Below are positions 48,585 to 57,296 of a DNA stretch of 64,000 nucleotides, in pieces (within the stretch, counting starts at the first letter, position 1; each line of letters begins with the position of its first letter). Source of the stretch: Actinobacillus capsulatus DSM 19761. GTDB taxonomy: Bacteria; Pseudomonadota; Gammaproteobacteria; Enterobacterales; Pasteurellaceae. The translations under genes and the position numbers were made by a program. The notes beneath the pieces were generated by a model. It made no database searches and was not told the origin of the DNA. It saw nothing but the letters and a program-made list of their open reading frames with translations. The stretch covers positions 26,429 through 90,428 of the forward strand of contig NZ_KB893943.1 in assembly GCF_000374285.1 (NCBI RefSeq), in the 5' to 3' direction.

Positions 48585-48878
48585 ATGCACAAAACCATAC
48601 AACAGAAAGCGGTGGAAGCACATAATATGTGTAAGTTGAAAGGCGATTCAATTTTGGATAATAGCGATCGCCAAATCGCCTTCGAAGCGGTGTATGATAG
48701 TGAAGAACAAGCGCAGCAAGCGGTCGAATTTTTCACGGAAAAAGCAAAATCAGTAGAAACCGAAGCTTGTGTTATTCAACATAATATTAGCCAAGTTGAA
48801 GACGGTTTTTTAATGCAAATGCAGGTTGAATTTAGTTGTCAGGCGGAAGTGGTGTTATTCCAAATGGCGGTCAGATAA
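48585..48878 (+). CDS. YfcZ/YiiS family protein
   Basis: 97 residues, cytoplasmic, with no signal peptide. The patterns DRQIAFEAVYDSEEQAQQAVEFFTEKAKSVETE and the ending FSCQAEVVLFQMAVR match the DUF406 family (E. coli YfcZ, YiiS; H. influenzae homologues). Function is unknown. It has its own ribosome-binding site (AGGAAA). Confidence 0.85.
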   Translation: MHKTIQQKAVEAHNMCKLKGDSILDNSDRQIAFEAVYDSEEQAQQAVEFFTEKAKSVETEACVIQHNISQVEDGFLMQMQVEFSCQAEVVLFQMAVR

Positions 48879-48924
48879 AACAAAGGGGCAACAAATGTTG
48901 CCTCTTATTTTTTTGGTTTATGAT

Positions 48925-49012
48925 TTAACCACAGAAAACACAGACTTTACGGACTATATTTAGCCGTAATGGCAATTTTCTGTGTAATCAGTGTATTGCG
49001 TGGTTAGAAATA
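48925..49012. repeat. Dispersed intergenic repeat, partial copy 3
   Basis: AACCACAGAAAACACAGA at the left and TTCTGTGTAATCAGTGTATTGCGTGGTT at the right are imperfect inverted ends. The right end resembles the TTCCGTGCAATTCGTG...CCGTGGTT end of the copies near modF and fmt. Confidence 0.5.
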
Positions 49013-49018
49013 AATGGT

Positions 49019-50221
49019 TTAGCCTTTAAACATTGGTAACATTTCGTACATTGAAAGGAAATGGAATACCGCGGTACACACACCGAATAAGAATACCAGT
49101 CCAATCATAAATAGATTACCTTTTTTCGCTTTATAGGCTAATAACGCTGGAATCATACAAGTCCAAAGGGTTGCCACCGCACCTGCATAACCAATCGCTT
49201 TTAAAAAGCCAAGTGGCGAGAGTAATGAGAATACTAGCGGAGGTAAGAAGGTTACCGCCCATGCTTTTGTTCTGCCTGATTTATTCTCGTCAAATTTAAA
49301 GAAATCTGCCAAGAAATCGAATGTACCTAACCCAACCCCGATAAATGAAGACAGAATTGCCGCCATAGAAAATGCATTAATCGCTTGTTTCACATACGGC
49401 GACTGTACTACTTCGCCAATCGTATTTAATAACACGTCTAAGTCACCGTTACTTGCGATAACCGGTGCAAATTGCGCACGTGGCAGATTACCGAAAATGC
49501 TGATTACCCAAAGTAAATAAAGCCCTAAAGCAATAAGTGTACCGCCGGCAATTGCATATTTCGCTTTCTTCACTTCACCGTAATAAGCATGCATTGAAGA
49601 GACTGAGTGGTGATAACCGAAAGAGGTCAATGCAACCGGCAACATTGCTAACGCATATTTAGCATATTCACCGTTATCGTTTTGTTGATCGAATAAAACA
49701 GCAGTATTAATATTGCTGACTAAACCCGAAATACTGAATGTAAACGACAATGCCATAAAAATAATTAATAACACAGAAATGCGATCAACTAATCGAGTAG
49801 AGTGCCATACAAAGAACGAGAAAATCAGCACGAATAGCACAGACCAGATACGAGACCCGAATTCACCGAAATCAATCGCTGACTTGGTTAGGTTCTCTAA
49901 AATTCCCCCGGAAGCGGTGGTGTAAGCGTAAAGTAAAATGCCACCGACAAAATAAACTGCAAGGTTATTTAATGCATTAATCTTATTACCTAATAAGTCT
50001 TTGGTAACGGTATTGAAAGACGCGCGTAGGTCATAACCTTTATAAACATCAAGGAGTAGCCAGCCTGAAAATGTCATTACAATCATGGTGAAAGCAAGTG
50101 CAAGAATAGACCACATTGTCCAAGCACCCGCACCGGAAGTTGGAAGCCCGAGCATACCGGCTCCTACACATACACCTGCGATAATACAAGCGCCACCAAA
50201 AAGTGTTGGCTGTTTTTTCAT
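49019..50221 (-). CDS. mtr: Aromatic amino-acid permease (HAAAP family, Mtr-like)
   Basis: 400 residues with about 11 membrane segments. The start LFGGACIIAGVCVGAGMLGLPT is the first HAAAP helix. The middle section FGYHHSVSSMHAYYGEVKKAKYAIAGGTLIALGLYLLWVISIFGNLPRAQF closely follows the E. coli tryptophan permease Mtr, and FIGVGLGTFDFLADFFKFD is also shared. It imports tryptophan or tyrosine; TyrP cannot be excluded. It is divergent from a MerR-type regulator gene that may control it. Confidence 0.87.
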   Translation of the reverse strand: MKKQPTLFGGACIIAGVCVGAGMLGLPTSGAGAWTMWSILALAFTMIVMTFSGWLLLDVYKGYDLRASFNTVTKDLLGNKINALNNLAVYFVGGILLYAYTTASGGILENLTKSAIDFGEFGSRIWSVLFVLIFSFFVWHSTRLVDRISVLLIIFMALSFTFSISGLVSNINTAVLFDQQNDNGEYAKYALAMLPVALTSFGYHHSVSSMHAYYGEVKKAKYAIAGGTLIALGLYLLWVISIFGNLPRAQFAPVIASNGDLDVLLNTIGEVVQSPYVKQAINAFSMAAILSSFIGVGLGTFDFLADFFKFDENKSGRTKAWAVTFLPPLVFSLLSPLGFLKAIGYAGAVATLWTCMIPALLAYKAKKGNLFMIGLVFLFGVCTAVFHFLSMYEMLPMFKG

Positions 50222-50388
50222 AAAATATCCTATTGAAGTAGTACATTAAGGTAATAGTATTGTGCCATAAACTAACTTATTAAAAAATAGTCTTATAGAG
50301 AAAAAGTGTATTTTTATCATCGTAAAACGCTATTTTTACCTAAATAGTGAATACTAAAACTTTACGCTTTTATATAGATTATCTAAAA

Positions 50389-50410
50389 TAGATCCAAAAT
50401 TAGATCCAAA
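50389..50410 (+). promoter_or_regulatory. Tandem TAGATCCAAA repeat before the MerR-type gene
   Basis: TAGATCCAAA occurs at 50389-50398 and 50401-50410, a 12-bp period, ending in the ribosome-binding site AAAGGA. It could be an operator or a translational element. Confidence 0.45.
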
Positions 50411-50420
50411 GGAACTTATT

Positions 50421-51041
50421 ATGCTGAAAATGAACGATCTTTCCAAATTAACTAATACGCCTAAATCAACCATTCTTTATTACATTAAAGAGGGATTGTT
50501 ACCGGAACCTTTGAAAGATAAACCGAACTTTCACTTATATGATGAAAGTAATATCCAATTAATTGAATTTATTAAATATCTTCAAGCAAACTTTAATGCC
50601 ACTATTTCACAGATTAAAATGGTATTTGCTCAGCCGGATTTTGATCTGAATAATCCTTATAAAAGCTTAATGGGATCGTTGGATATTCTAAACGGTACAG
50701 AAAGTGAACGCTTATTAGTGAGTGAGATCTGCTCGGAATTTGGTATTACCGAAGTTGAATTGAATGAATTTGTGGAAATGGGTTTAATTAATCCGACCCA
50801 TAGCGACTTTAGTGCGAAAGATCGTGATATGTTGGCTATTCTTAGCCAATGTGATGCGCAGGAATTTCAATTATTAGAAAGTTATGCGGAAGTGGCGAAA
50901 AATTTAGCGCATCAAGAAATGGCAATCGGCGGAGAAATCCTAATGCAAGAAGAAGGTCAAGAGGAGCGTTTAAAACATTTTTTCAATATTTTATTGCTAT
51001 TAAAGCCGTATATCTTAAATTCGCAATTAGTGAAGTATTAA
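50421..51041 (+). CDS. MerR-type helix-turn-helix regulator
   Basis: 206 residues. The MerR N-terminal domain is visible in MNDLSKLTNTPKSTILYYIKEGLLPEP at residues 4-30, with FHLYDESNIQLIEFIKYLQ forming the wing and linker. The rest (SEICSEFGITEVELNEFVEMGLINP) looks like a second partial winged-helix. No metal-binding Cys set is seen, so the effector is not evident. It is divergent from the aromatic permease, so control of that gene or of itself is inferred. Confidence 0.82.
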   Translation: MLKMNDLSKLTNTPKSTILYYIKEGLLPEPLKDKPNFHLYDESNIQLIEFIKYLQANFNATISQIKMVFAQPDFDLNNPYKSLMGSLDILNGTESERLLVSEICSEFGITEVELNEFVEMGLINPTHSDFSAKDRDMLAILSQCDAQEFQLLESYAEVAKNLAHQEMAIGGEILMQEEGQEERLKHFFNILLLLKPYILNSQLVKY

Positions 51042-51079
51042 CTTTTACTTTTTACTATTTTTATGGGATTTATTGTTTT

Positions 51080-51124
51080 ACAAGCGGTCAAATTTGCAAA
51101 ATTTTCTACAAATTTGACCGCTTG
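51080..51124. terminator. Terminator between the MerR-type gene and gshF from inverted uptake words
   Basis: ACAAGCGGTCAAATTT (51080-51095) faces AAATTTGACCGCTTG (51110-51124) between convergent genes. Confidence 0.75.
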
Positions 51125-51131
51125 ATTTTTA

Positions 51132-53405
51132 TTAAGGCAGTTCAGGGAACAGCATTTTTAACACGGCTTTGGTTAAGCGGCGAGATTTTCCTTGGTAAGG
51201 GAAAATGTGCATCATCATCATCGGGTTGAAGTTCGCTTCAATCACGCCCCATGAACGCAGAGATGGCTCGGCTGCTTTGGTTAAATCCGGAATGATTAAA
51301 TCCACGCCACATACTTTTGCCCCCATCGCTTTAGCAATACCGACTGCTAATTGTTTATAGCTATCATGCATTTGGTCAGTCATATCAATCGAATCACCAC
51401 CGGTACTGATATTAGAGTTGGCACGTAATTGTACGATTTGTCCTTCAGCCGGAATTGAATCAGGTGTTAAACTTTGCTCTTTGAGCTGAAGTAATTCAAT
51501 GTCACCTAGGGCGATTTTTTTCAATGGAGAACGAGATCCATCGCCTCGTAGCGGATCACTGTTTTTTGCTTCCACCAATTCACGCACCGTATGTATGCCG
51601 TCACCTTTTACATTCGCCGGCACACGCAACAATACAGCCAGCGTTTCATCGCCTAGCACAAAGAAACGATATTCGGTACCGACTAAATAGTCTTCCACCA
51701 CCACTTCTTTATCTTCACGGAACGCAATTTCAATCGCTTTGGCAAAGTCGGCTTTATCCGTCACGCCCTGTTGGAAAATCGTAATGCCCAAGCCGTAATT
51801 GGTCGATTTTGGCTTAATTACTACTGCTTTTTCTTCAAATAACGGGTAGTGTGCGACCGCCTGTTCTAGCGAGGTAAATTCAGCGCTTTTCGGCACATTA
51901 AAACCGGCTTTCGCCAACACTTTTTTGGTCACGACTTTATTTTCCATAATTAATGGAGAAATATACTGATCGTGACTGGTCATATTGCCATTTTTCACAT
52001 ATTCGAGATGATCACCGAATTTGAGTGCAAGGAACTGATCGTTTTCATCAAGTAATTCGATCTGTAATCCTTGTTGGATTGCATCAAATAATAAAGCCTG
52101 TGTAGAAAGCTCCATATTATCGAAAGCAGAAATCGCATAAAAACGCTCGAACGTTTGCGCTTTATATTGTTGAGCAAGTTGTGCACCGAGTGCTTTATAG
52201 CTGCCGGCTTGTTCAATTGCTGCTAATAAACGACCGTTTACCGTTTGGCTTGGATCAGCAAATTGAGCTAGTTTTTGTTGTAATAAATCTTTCTCGCTTT
52301 GTGGCGCTGAAAGATCTTCTAACATTGCCAACATTAGGTTAAGGATAGCTTCACCCTCTGCTTGGAACGCAGTGTGTGAACGAGGATCTTCAAGTGCAAC
52401 TTGGTATAGTTTTTGTTTACCGAGTTCGACTTCTTTTTGACCGCTTGTTTCATCTATCCATAGCATAGCAAGTAAGAACAGATGAATAAATTTGGCATCG
52501 GCGAGCTCGATACCGTAGGGAGAGAGCGGATTGAGATCAAATAAGCGGAATTCCGCATATTTAACCCCTTTTTCAAGTAATTCACGTGCTTTTTTCGCGC
52601 CACGTAAACGTACGTTTGAATAGAATTCTTTTTCCGCTAATAAATCACCGTTTGTCACAAAATGTTCTAATGATTCCACATATTCTTGCAAGCTATCGTG
52701 ATTGATTACTACATGAGGCGCATTTACATAGCCATACGGGCTAGAACGTAAACTACGTACTAATTGTCCTTCTGCAAGCGGTCGATTTTCGCCAAAATAT
52801 TGCGCCTCTACGGTTGGTGTGGCGGCAAGCAGATAGACTAAAATCCATTGATAACGTAAAAAGTTATTGGCTAATTTCATATATAACGCATTGCGGAACG
52901 CAATTTTATCGCTGTATTCCGTTTGTAATGCAAATGCGCTCTCGACAAACTCGTCAGAAATCTGGAAATTGTAGTGAATACCGCTCACCATCTGCTTATA
53001 TTTGCCGTAGATTGCAGACAGATGTTCACGATATTTCACATCCCATTCGTTATCTAATTGTGCTTCTTTGATTTGATCTTCCGGCGGTAAACCGGCAGGC
53101 ATACTGAGTGGGAAAATATATTCATCATCAGGTAATGAACGTAACGTTACCTCGTGAATAGCGGATAACCAACGATATGTATCTTCCAATTTATCGTTTG
53201 GCGGTGTGATTAGCTCAAGTTGGCTTTCTGCAAAATCGGTTTGAATATATGGGTGATAACTGCGGTTACCAAAAACGCCAGGATGGGCTGTAGTAACAAT
53301 ATTCCCTTTATTATCAATACGTTGGCTTTCTTTTTCAATGCCAAATTTACCTTGTTGAAACAGCAAACCAAGTTGATGAGTTTTAATCAGTTGTTGTAAT
53401 TTCAT
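51132..53405 (-). CDS. gshF: Bifunctional glutathione synthetase GshF (GshAB)
   Basis: 757 residues, the typical length of the fused enzyme. Residues 1-450 resemble gamma-glutamylcysteine ligase (GKFGIEKESQRI, AHPGVFGNRSYHPYIQTDFAESQLELITPP, EFRLFDLNPLSPYGI). Residues 480-757 form an ATP-grasp domain (VVIKPKSTNYGLGITIFQ, VVEDYLVGTEYRFFVLG, CGVDLIIPDLTK). One protein thus makes glutathione from Glu, Cys and Gly. Such fusions are known in Pasteurellaceae and streptococci. Confidence 0.96.
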   Translation of the reverse strand: MKLQQLIKTHQLGLLFQQGKFGIEKESQRIDNKGNIVTTAHPGVFGNRSYHPYIQTDFAESQLELITPPNDKLEDTYRWLSAIHEVTLRSLPDDEYIFPLSMPAGLPPEDQIKEAQLDNEWDVKYREHLSAIYGKYKQMVSGIHYNFQISDEFVESAFALQTEYSDKIAFRNALYMKLANNFLRYQWILVYLLAATPTVEAQYFGENRPLAEGQLVRSLRSSPYGYVNAPHVVINHDSLQEYVESLEHFVTNGDLLAEKEFYSNVRLRGAKKARELLEKGVKYAEFRLFDLNPLSPYGIELADAKFIHLFLLAMLWIDETSGQKEVELGKQKLYQVALEDPRSHTAFQAEGEAILNLMLAMLEDLSAPQSEKDLLQQKLAQFADPSQTVNGRLLAAIEQAGSYKALGAQLAQQYKAQTFERFYAISAFDNMELSTQALLFDAIQQGLQIELLDENDQFLALKFGDHLEYVKNGNMTSHDQYISPLIMENKVVTKKVLAKAGFNVPKSAEFTSLEQAVAHYPLFEEKAVVIKPKSTNYGLGITIFQQGVTDKADFAKAIEIAFREDKEVVVEDYLVGTEYRFFVLGDETLAVLLRVPANVKGDGIHTVRELVEAKNSDPLRGDGSRSPLKKIALGDIELLQLKEQSLTPDSIPAEGQIVQLRANSNISTGGDSIDMTDQMHDSYKQLAVGIAKAMGAKVCGVDLIIPDLTKAAEPSLRSWGVIEANFNPMMMMHIFPYQGKSRRLTKAVLKMLFPELP

Positions 53406-53555
53406 AGCTTTCCCTTTCGCGATAAATGCGTTAGACGAAGTTCTGCCCCTAAAATAGCATACTTTTTTGATTGGGTTTATAGCTGATTGATAAGAGAATA
53501 GACTATTTGGTTATAAAAAAGCACGCTTATTATAATCGTGCTTAATTAAAAAAGA

Positions 53556-54449
53556 TTATTTAATCACTTTTGCCAAGCGCTCACCCATTCGAGTTTCTAC
53601 GCCGGCTTGTAGGTGTGCTTCGAATTCAATGCAATCTTTCGGGAAGAGGTTAATTACGGTTGAACCTAAGCAGAAAGCCCCCATTTCCTGACCTTTTTTC
53701 AGGTGTACGGCGGTTTCACCGGTGGTTTCATAGTGATATACCACAACATCTTTGGCACGAGGCGGGTTAATTACACCAGCCCAAACTGTACTCATACTTG
53801 CTGTAATAGTTGCGCCCACTAAAATTTGTACCATCGGCCCGAATTCAGTTTCAAATTCACAGATTACACGTTCGTTACGCGCAAATAAATTTGGTACGTG
53901 TTCAGCTAAGAACGGATTTACTGAAAATAATTCGCCCGGTACGTAAATCATTTTGCGTAGGGTTGCATCACATGGCATATGTACACGGTGGTAATCGCGC
54001 GGCGATAAATAAGTGGTAATAAAATGGCCATCTTTAAACTTATTTGCCATTTCTTGATCATTCGCTAGTAAGGTTTCAAGTGTAAAGAAATGACCTTTTG
54101 CTTGTAGTAAACGATCGTCTTCAATCTTACCTGATTCACTTACTTTGCCGTCTGCCGGTAAACAAAGCGCCTGTGCATCTTGGTTAATCGGGCGAGCGTT
54201 TTCTTTTAACGGACGAATAAAGAATTCATTAAACGTTGCGTAGTCAGAAGCATTGCTTTTTTGTGCTTCTGATAAATTAACATTATATTGTTTAGCGAAT
54301 GCACGGATAATAAAGTGGGTCACAACACCCCATTTTTGTTCTGCCAGCCAACCTGCTAAACGGGTAACAGGTAATTGTGGGAATATATATTGAAATGCAA
54401 CTTTCGCACGTTGCCAATAAGTCGGCATCAAATAGGGTTTAAGAGACAT
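53556..54449 (-). CDS. psd: Phosphatidylserine decarboxylase proenzyme
   Basis: 297 residues. The self-cleavage site LGST is at 261-264 (Ser263 becomes the pyruvoyl group). LSPRDYHRVHMP near 148 holds the conserved Asp-His pair. It converts phosphatidylserine to phosphatidylethanolamine at the inner membrane. Single gene with its own upstream region. Confidence 0.98.
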   Translation of the reverse strand: MSLKPYLMPTYWQRAKVAFQYIFPQLPVTRLAGWLAEQKWGVVTHFIIRAFAKQYNVNLSEAQKSNASDYATFNEFFIRPLKENARPINQDAQALCLPADGKVSESGKIEDDRLLQAKGHFFTLETLLANDQEMANKFKDGHFITTYLSPRDYHRVHMPCDATLRKMIYVPGELFSVNPFLAEHVPNLFARNERVICEFETEFGPMVQILVGATITASMSTVWAGVINPPRAKDVVVYHYETTGETAVHLKKGQEMGAFCLGSTVINLFPKDCIEFEAHLQAGVETRMGERLAKVIK

Positions 54450-54627
54450 TAAGTTGTATCCTTTTTATTCAATTATACAAAGAGGCACGAAGTATAACAG
54501 AAAGAAAAGTGAATTACCTAATGTTATCAAAAAGTAACAGGGCGCTGAGTTAAGATGTGGCATAAAGATAGAGGAAGTAAGCCACATGTTGCCTTAACTC
54601 AGCAAATGTTATATGAGAGGGAAGATA

Positions 54628-54993
54628 TTATTGCAATAGAATACGATCACGATTTTTATCCAGTGTGGCTTTGCCGATACCGGATACATCGGTAAGTTGC
54701 TCTAGGCTACTAAATGCACCATTTTTCGTACGGTATTCAACAATTGCTTGTGCTTTTTTAGCGCCAATACCCACTAATTTATCTTGAATTTCAGCCGCAG
54801 TTGCAGTGTTGATATTCACTAAATTTGCATTGTTCGTCATTTCAGCATGGCTATATTCAGTGCTAGTTGCTTGTGCGTTTTGAACTACGGGAGTGGGTTC
54901 TATGACGCTAGGCTTTGTTTTTTCAGCAGCCAATACACCGGTAGATAACATTCCGATTAACAGACTTAAGCCAAGTTTTGAGCGTGTTTTCAT
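54628..54993 (-). CDS. comEA: ComEA-like competence DNA-binding protein
   Basis: 121 residues with a signal peptide (LGLSLLIGMLSTGVLAA). The C-terminal half holds tandem helix-hairpin-helix motifs: VNINTATAAEIQDKLVGIGAKKAQAIVEY and LEQLTDVSGIGKATLDKNRDRI. ComEA/ComE1 proteins bind incoming DNA in the periplasm during natural transformation. A CRP-S-like site about 100 bp upstream fits control by CRP with Sxy. Confidence 0.92.
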   Translation of the reverse strand: MKTRSKLGLSLLIGMLSTGVLAAEKTKPSVIEPTPVVQNAQATSTEYSHAEMTNNANLVNINTATAAEIQDKLVGIGAKKAQAIVEYRTKNGAFSSLEQLTDVSGIGKATLDKNRDRILLQ

Positions 54994-55332
54994 AAATGTC
55001 TCCTTTTCTTTTTAGATTGCTTTTTAAGATGGTTTTGCTTGGAACTACTTTACAAGTTAAATAAATCAGAGAGCAATTCTGAGAAATTATTTTTGCGATC
55101 AAGATCGAGAAAATTGTTTATCTTATGGTCAGAAGTAAGGAAGAGAGGATATAAATACGTGGTGAGCAGTGCTGATTTAGTGTTTTTGTAAAATATTTAA
55201 TAAATATTACCGCTTGTAGGCATAATTTTCTGAAAAATCGTGTGCTGATTAAAGAGAAATACTTTAAAATGGGGATAATTTATTCAGCGGGGGAATTTCC
55301 CATTATTTTTTTACCTAAAATTGGAAAGTTAA
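54994..55332. other. 339-bp divergent region between comEA and oapA
   Basis: No gene recognised. It carries the CRP-S-like site and presumably the two outward promoters. A GATTTA near 55062-55067 on the minus strand would suit a comEA -10 given that site. Confidence 0.5.
55090..55111 (-). promoter_or_regulatory. CRP-S-like competence site upstream of comEA
   Basis: TTTTTGCGATCAAGATCGAGAA has the TGCGA half-site (55094-55098) that marks Sxy-dependent CRP-S sites in Pasteurellaceae, a 6-bp spacer, and TCGAG opposite the expected TCGCA. It lies between comEA and the divergent oapA. Confidence 0.7.
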
Positions 55333-56685
55333 ATGTCACAAAATAATTTTCGTAAAGAGCCAACTTTTGGCGAGCCGTCTGTTGCACAGTCGGCGGAGCA
55401 AGTAGCAGAAGCAATCATTAATTCAGATAGTGCAAAAGCTGTTGAGGCAGCAAAAGTTATTGCAAGTAATGCAACAGTATCATTAAATCAAGCACCAAGT
55501 TATACTTTTACGCCTGTAATGAAGCGCCCTGTTGATGATACAACGCCATTAAAATCGATTGAGGAAGCTCAAAAGGTGAATACAGAAATTTCAGAAACAG
55601 AAGCATCGAAAGTTGCACAAGATTCAGGTTTCGCTTTTTCTCCGGTAGCGGATGAAGCTACGGAAGAACCTAAAAAAGCAGAGCCGGAGCAAGTTGAAAA
55701 ATTAGTTACAGAGGAAAAGCCAGCGATGAATACAAGTAGTGAAGATCGTGTGATTCCTGTCGTGAATCCGACCACAGCAGCCGAAGCTGTTGCAGTAGCG
55801 AGTGTGCCATCTAAATTCCGTCGTTTAGGTTTAGTAGCGATTTTAGCTGCAATTTTAGTGGCAATCTTCTTCTGGTTAAAACCGAGTGCACCGGAAACTG
55901 TTGAAGAGTTACAGTCTCAACAAGGCAGTTCATTACCAATTGAGTTCCGTCCGGTAGATGAAGAAGAAGCAAAACGTGCGGAAGCGCAAGCAAAAGCTGA
56001 GCAAGAAGCAATTGCTCAGCAACAAGCACAACAGGCACAACAAATTCAGCAAGATATGAATGTTGCGACTGCACAACCAGTAACAACTGAGACAGCTCCA
56101 GCAAAAAGCGTCACACCGACAACAGAAACTCCAGCCGCTACGACAGCAAATACGAACGTAGTTGCTGAAGAGCCAAAAGTTGAGCCGGCTCCGGTTGTGA
56201 ATAAACTCGTTGTGCAACCTGCTCCTGTTAAACCTAAAACGCAAGGTAGCGTGATTCATCAGTCTGAAACGCCTAAACAGCCGAAAGTGAAAGCTATCAC
56301 GGCAGATGAATTCAATGCGAAAAAAGCGAAGAATGCACAATTAGATCAATTGGTGAAGAATGTAGAAACCGGTAAGCCAGTAGCAAAAACAGCAGCACCT
56401 ACGGCAGCTAAAGCAGCACTGGCAAAACCAGCAACGGCAGCGGCAGTCGCAAGTAAAACTATGACAGTGCCAAAAGGTACATCATTGATGCAAGTATTCC
56501 GTGATAACGGTTTAAATATCTCGGATGTAAATGCGATGAGCAAAGTCAACAAAGTGGTAAGTAATCTAAAAGTGGGTGAGCGTGTGAGCGTGCGTTTAGA
56601 TAAAAATAACCGCGTAGTTGAAATGAGTATCGGATCTGGCGGTAAGTTTACTCGTCAAGCAGACGGTAGCTATAGCTTTAAATAA
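55333..56685 (+). CDS. oapA: Opacity-associated protein OapA
   Basis: 450 residues. A cytoplasmic N-terminal third is followed by one membrane helix at about 165-184 (RLGLVAILAAILVAIFFWLK). Then comes a Gln/Ala-rich coiled coil, a Pro/Ala/Thr/Lys low-complexity stretch, and a C-terminal OapA/LysM-like domain (TVPKGTSLMQVFRDNGLNISDVNAMSKV through VRLDKNNRVVEM). H. influenzae OapA affects colony opacity and adhesion; the C-terminal domain is thought to bind the cell wall. oapB follows. Confidence 0.92.
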   Translation: MSQNNFRKEPTFGEPSVAQSAEQVAEAIINSDSAKAVEAAKVIASNATVSLNQAPSYTFTPVMKRPVDDTTPLKSIEEAQKVNTEISETEASKVAQDSGFAFSPVADEATEEPKKAEPEQVEKLVTEEKPAMNTSSEDRVIPVVNPTTAAEAVAVASVPSKFRRLGLVAILAAILVAIFFWLKPSAPETVEELQSQQGSSLPIEFRPVDEEEAKRAEAQAKAEQEAIAQQQAQQAQQIQQDMNVATAQPVTTETAPAKSVTPTTETPAATTANTNVVAEEPKVEPAPVVNKLVVQPAPVKPKTQGSVIHQSETPKQPKVKAITADEFNAKKAKNAQLDQLVKNVETGKPVAKTAAPTAAKAALAKPATAAAVASKTMTVPKGTSLMQVFRDNGLNISDVNAMSKVNKVVSNLKVGERVSVRLDKNNRVVEMSIGSGGKFTRQADGSYSFK

Positions 56686-56693
56686 TTGACATT

Positions 56694-56727
56694 AAAGAGC
56701 AACGCTACAAACGTTGCTCTTTTTTTC
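56694..56727 (+). terminator. Hairpin between oapA and oapB
   Basis: AAAGAGCAACG (56694-56704) pairs with CGTTGCTCTTT (56712-56722) and runs into T's. It would reduce read-through into oapB. Confidence 0.88.
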
Positions 56728-56758
56728 TCAAAATTTTGAGAAGGAGAGTAGTTGTAAA

Positions 56759-57214
56759 ATGAATGTTTTTTTGCAAAAGCCGTGTTGTTTAGCAGTATGT
56801 ACCGGTTTGCTGACGCTGGCAGGGTGTAAGCCTTTAGAAGCGCCGATTGAGCAAGTACAGCGAGCTCAAATAGTCATACAACAGGCTCAAACGGAAATTA
56901 AGCCGACAGAAAAGGTAACGGTAGTAAAGAATCAGACCTCAATGCAGTTTATTTGTAAAAATGATGTGGTAGTGAAGGTTCAGCGCCCGAAGGCGAAAAA
57001 AGTGAATAATAAAGCGAAACGTAAAGTCAGTAGTCAGCAAGCGATTTTAGTTACTTACGGTCACGCAACGCATACGTTATCACCGGCAGTGACGAGAGAC
57101 GGTAAAAAATATAGTAATATCCGTTGGACGTGGAAAGAGAGTTTAAATGGTGAAGCTTCTCTCACAGATAATAGCAATAACGTTCTTGCCAGTGAATGTA
57201 AACTTAAACCGTAG
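56759..57214 (+). CDS. oapB: Opacity-associated protein OapB-like lipoprotein
   Basis: 151 residues from the ATG at 56759; AGGAG lies 12 bases upstream, rather far. The signal ends in the lipobox LTLAGC. The mature part is basic (KAKKVNNKAKRKVSS) and ends RWTWKESLNGEASLTDNSNNVLASECKL, similar to OapB of H. influenzae, which is needed for OapA-dependent colony opacity. The assignment rests mainly on position after oapA and the C-terminal pattern. Confidence 0.8.
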   Translation: MNVFLQKPCCLAVCTGLLTLAGCKPLEAPIEQVQRAQIVIQQAQTEIKPTEKVTVVKNQTSMQFICKNDVVVKVQRPKAKKVNNKAKRKVSSQQAILVTYGHATHTLSPAVTRDGKKYSNIRWTWKESLNGEASLTDNSNNVLASECKLKP

Positions 57215-57219
57215 AAAAT

Positions 57220-57273
57220 AAGCGGTCATTTTGGCTTAGTTTTTTGCAAAAAATAGGCTAATTTTGACCGCTT
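57220..57273 (+). terminator. oapB terminator from inverted uptake words
   Basis: AAGCGGTCA faces TGACCGCTT, with further pairing inside. It lies 6 bp after the oapB stop. Confidence 0.65.
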
Positions 57274-57296
57274 GTCATTTGAATGAAAGGAAGACA

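Noticed and set aside
55933..56340. 135-codon open frame opposite oapA
   Set aside because: Low-complexity Arg/Cys/Phe/Leu-rich translation produced by the Gln/Ala/Lys repeats of oapA read backwards.
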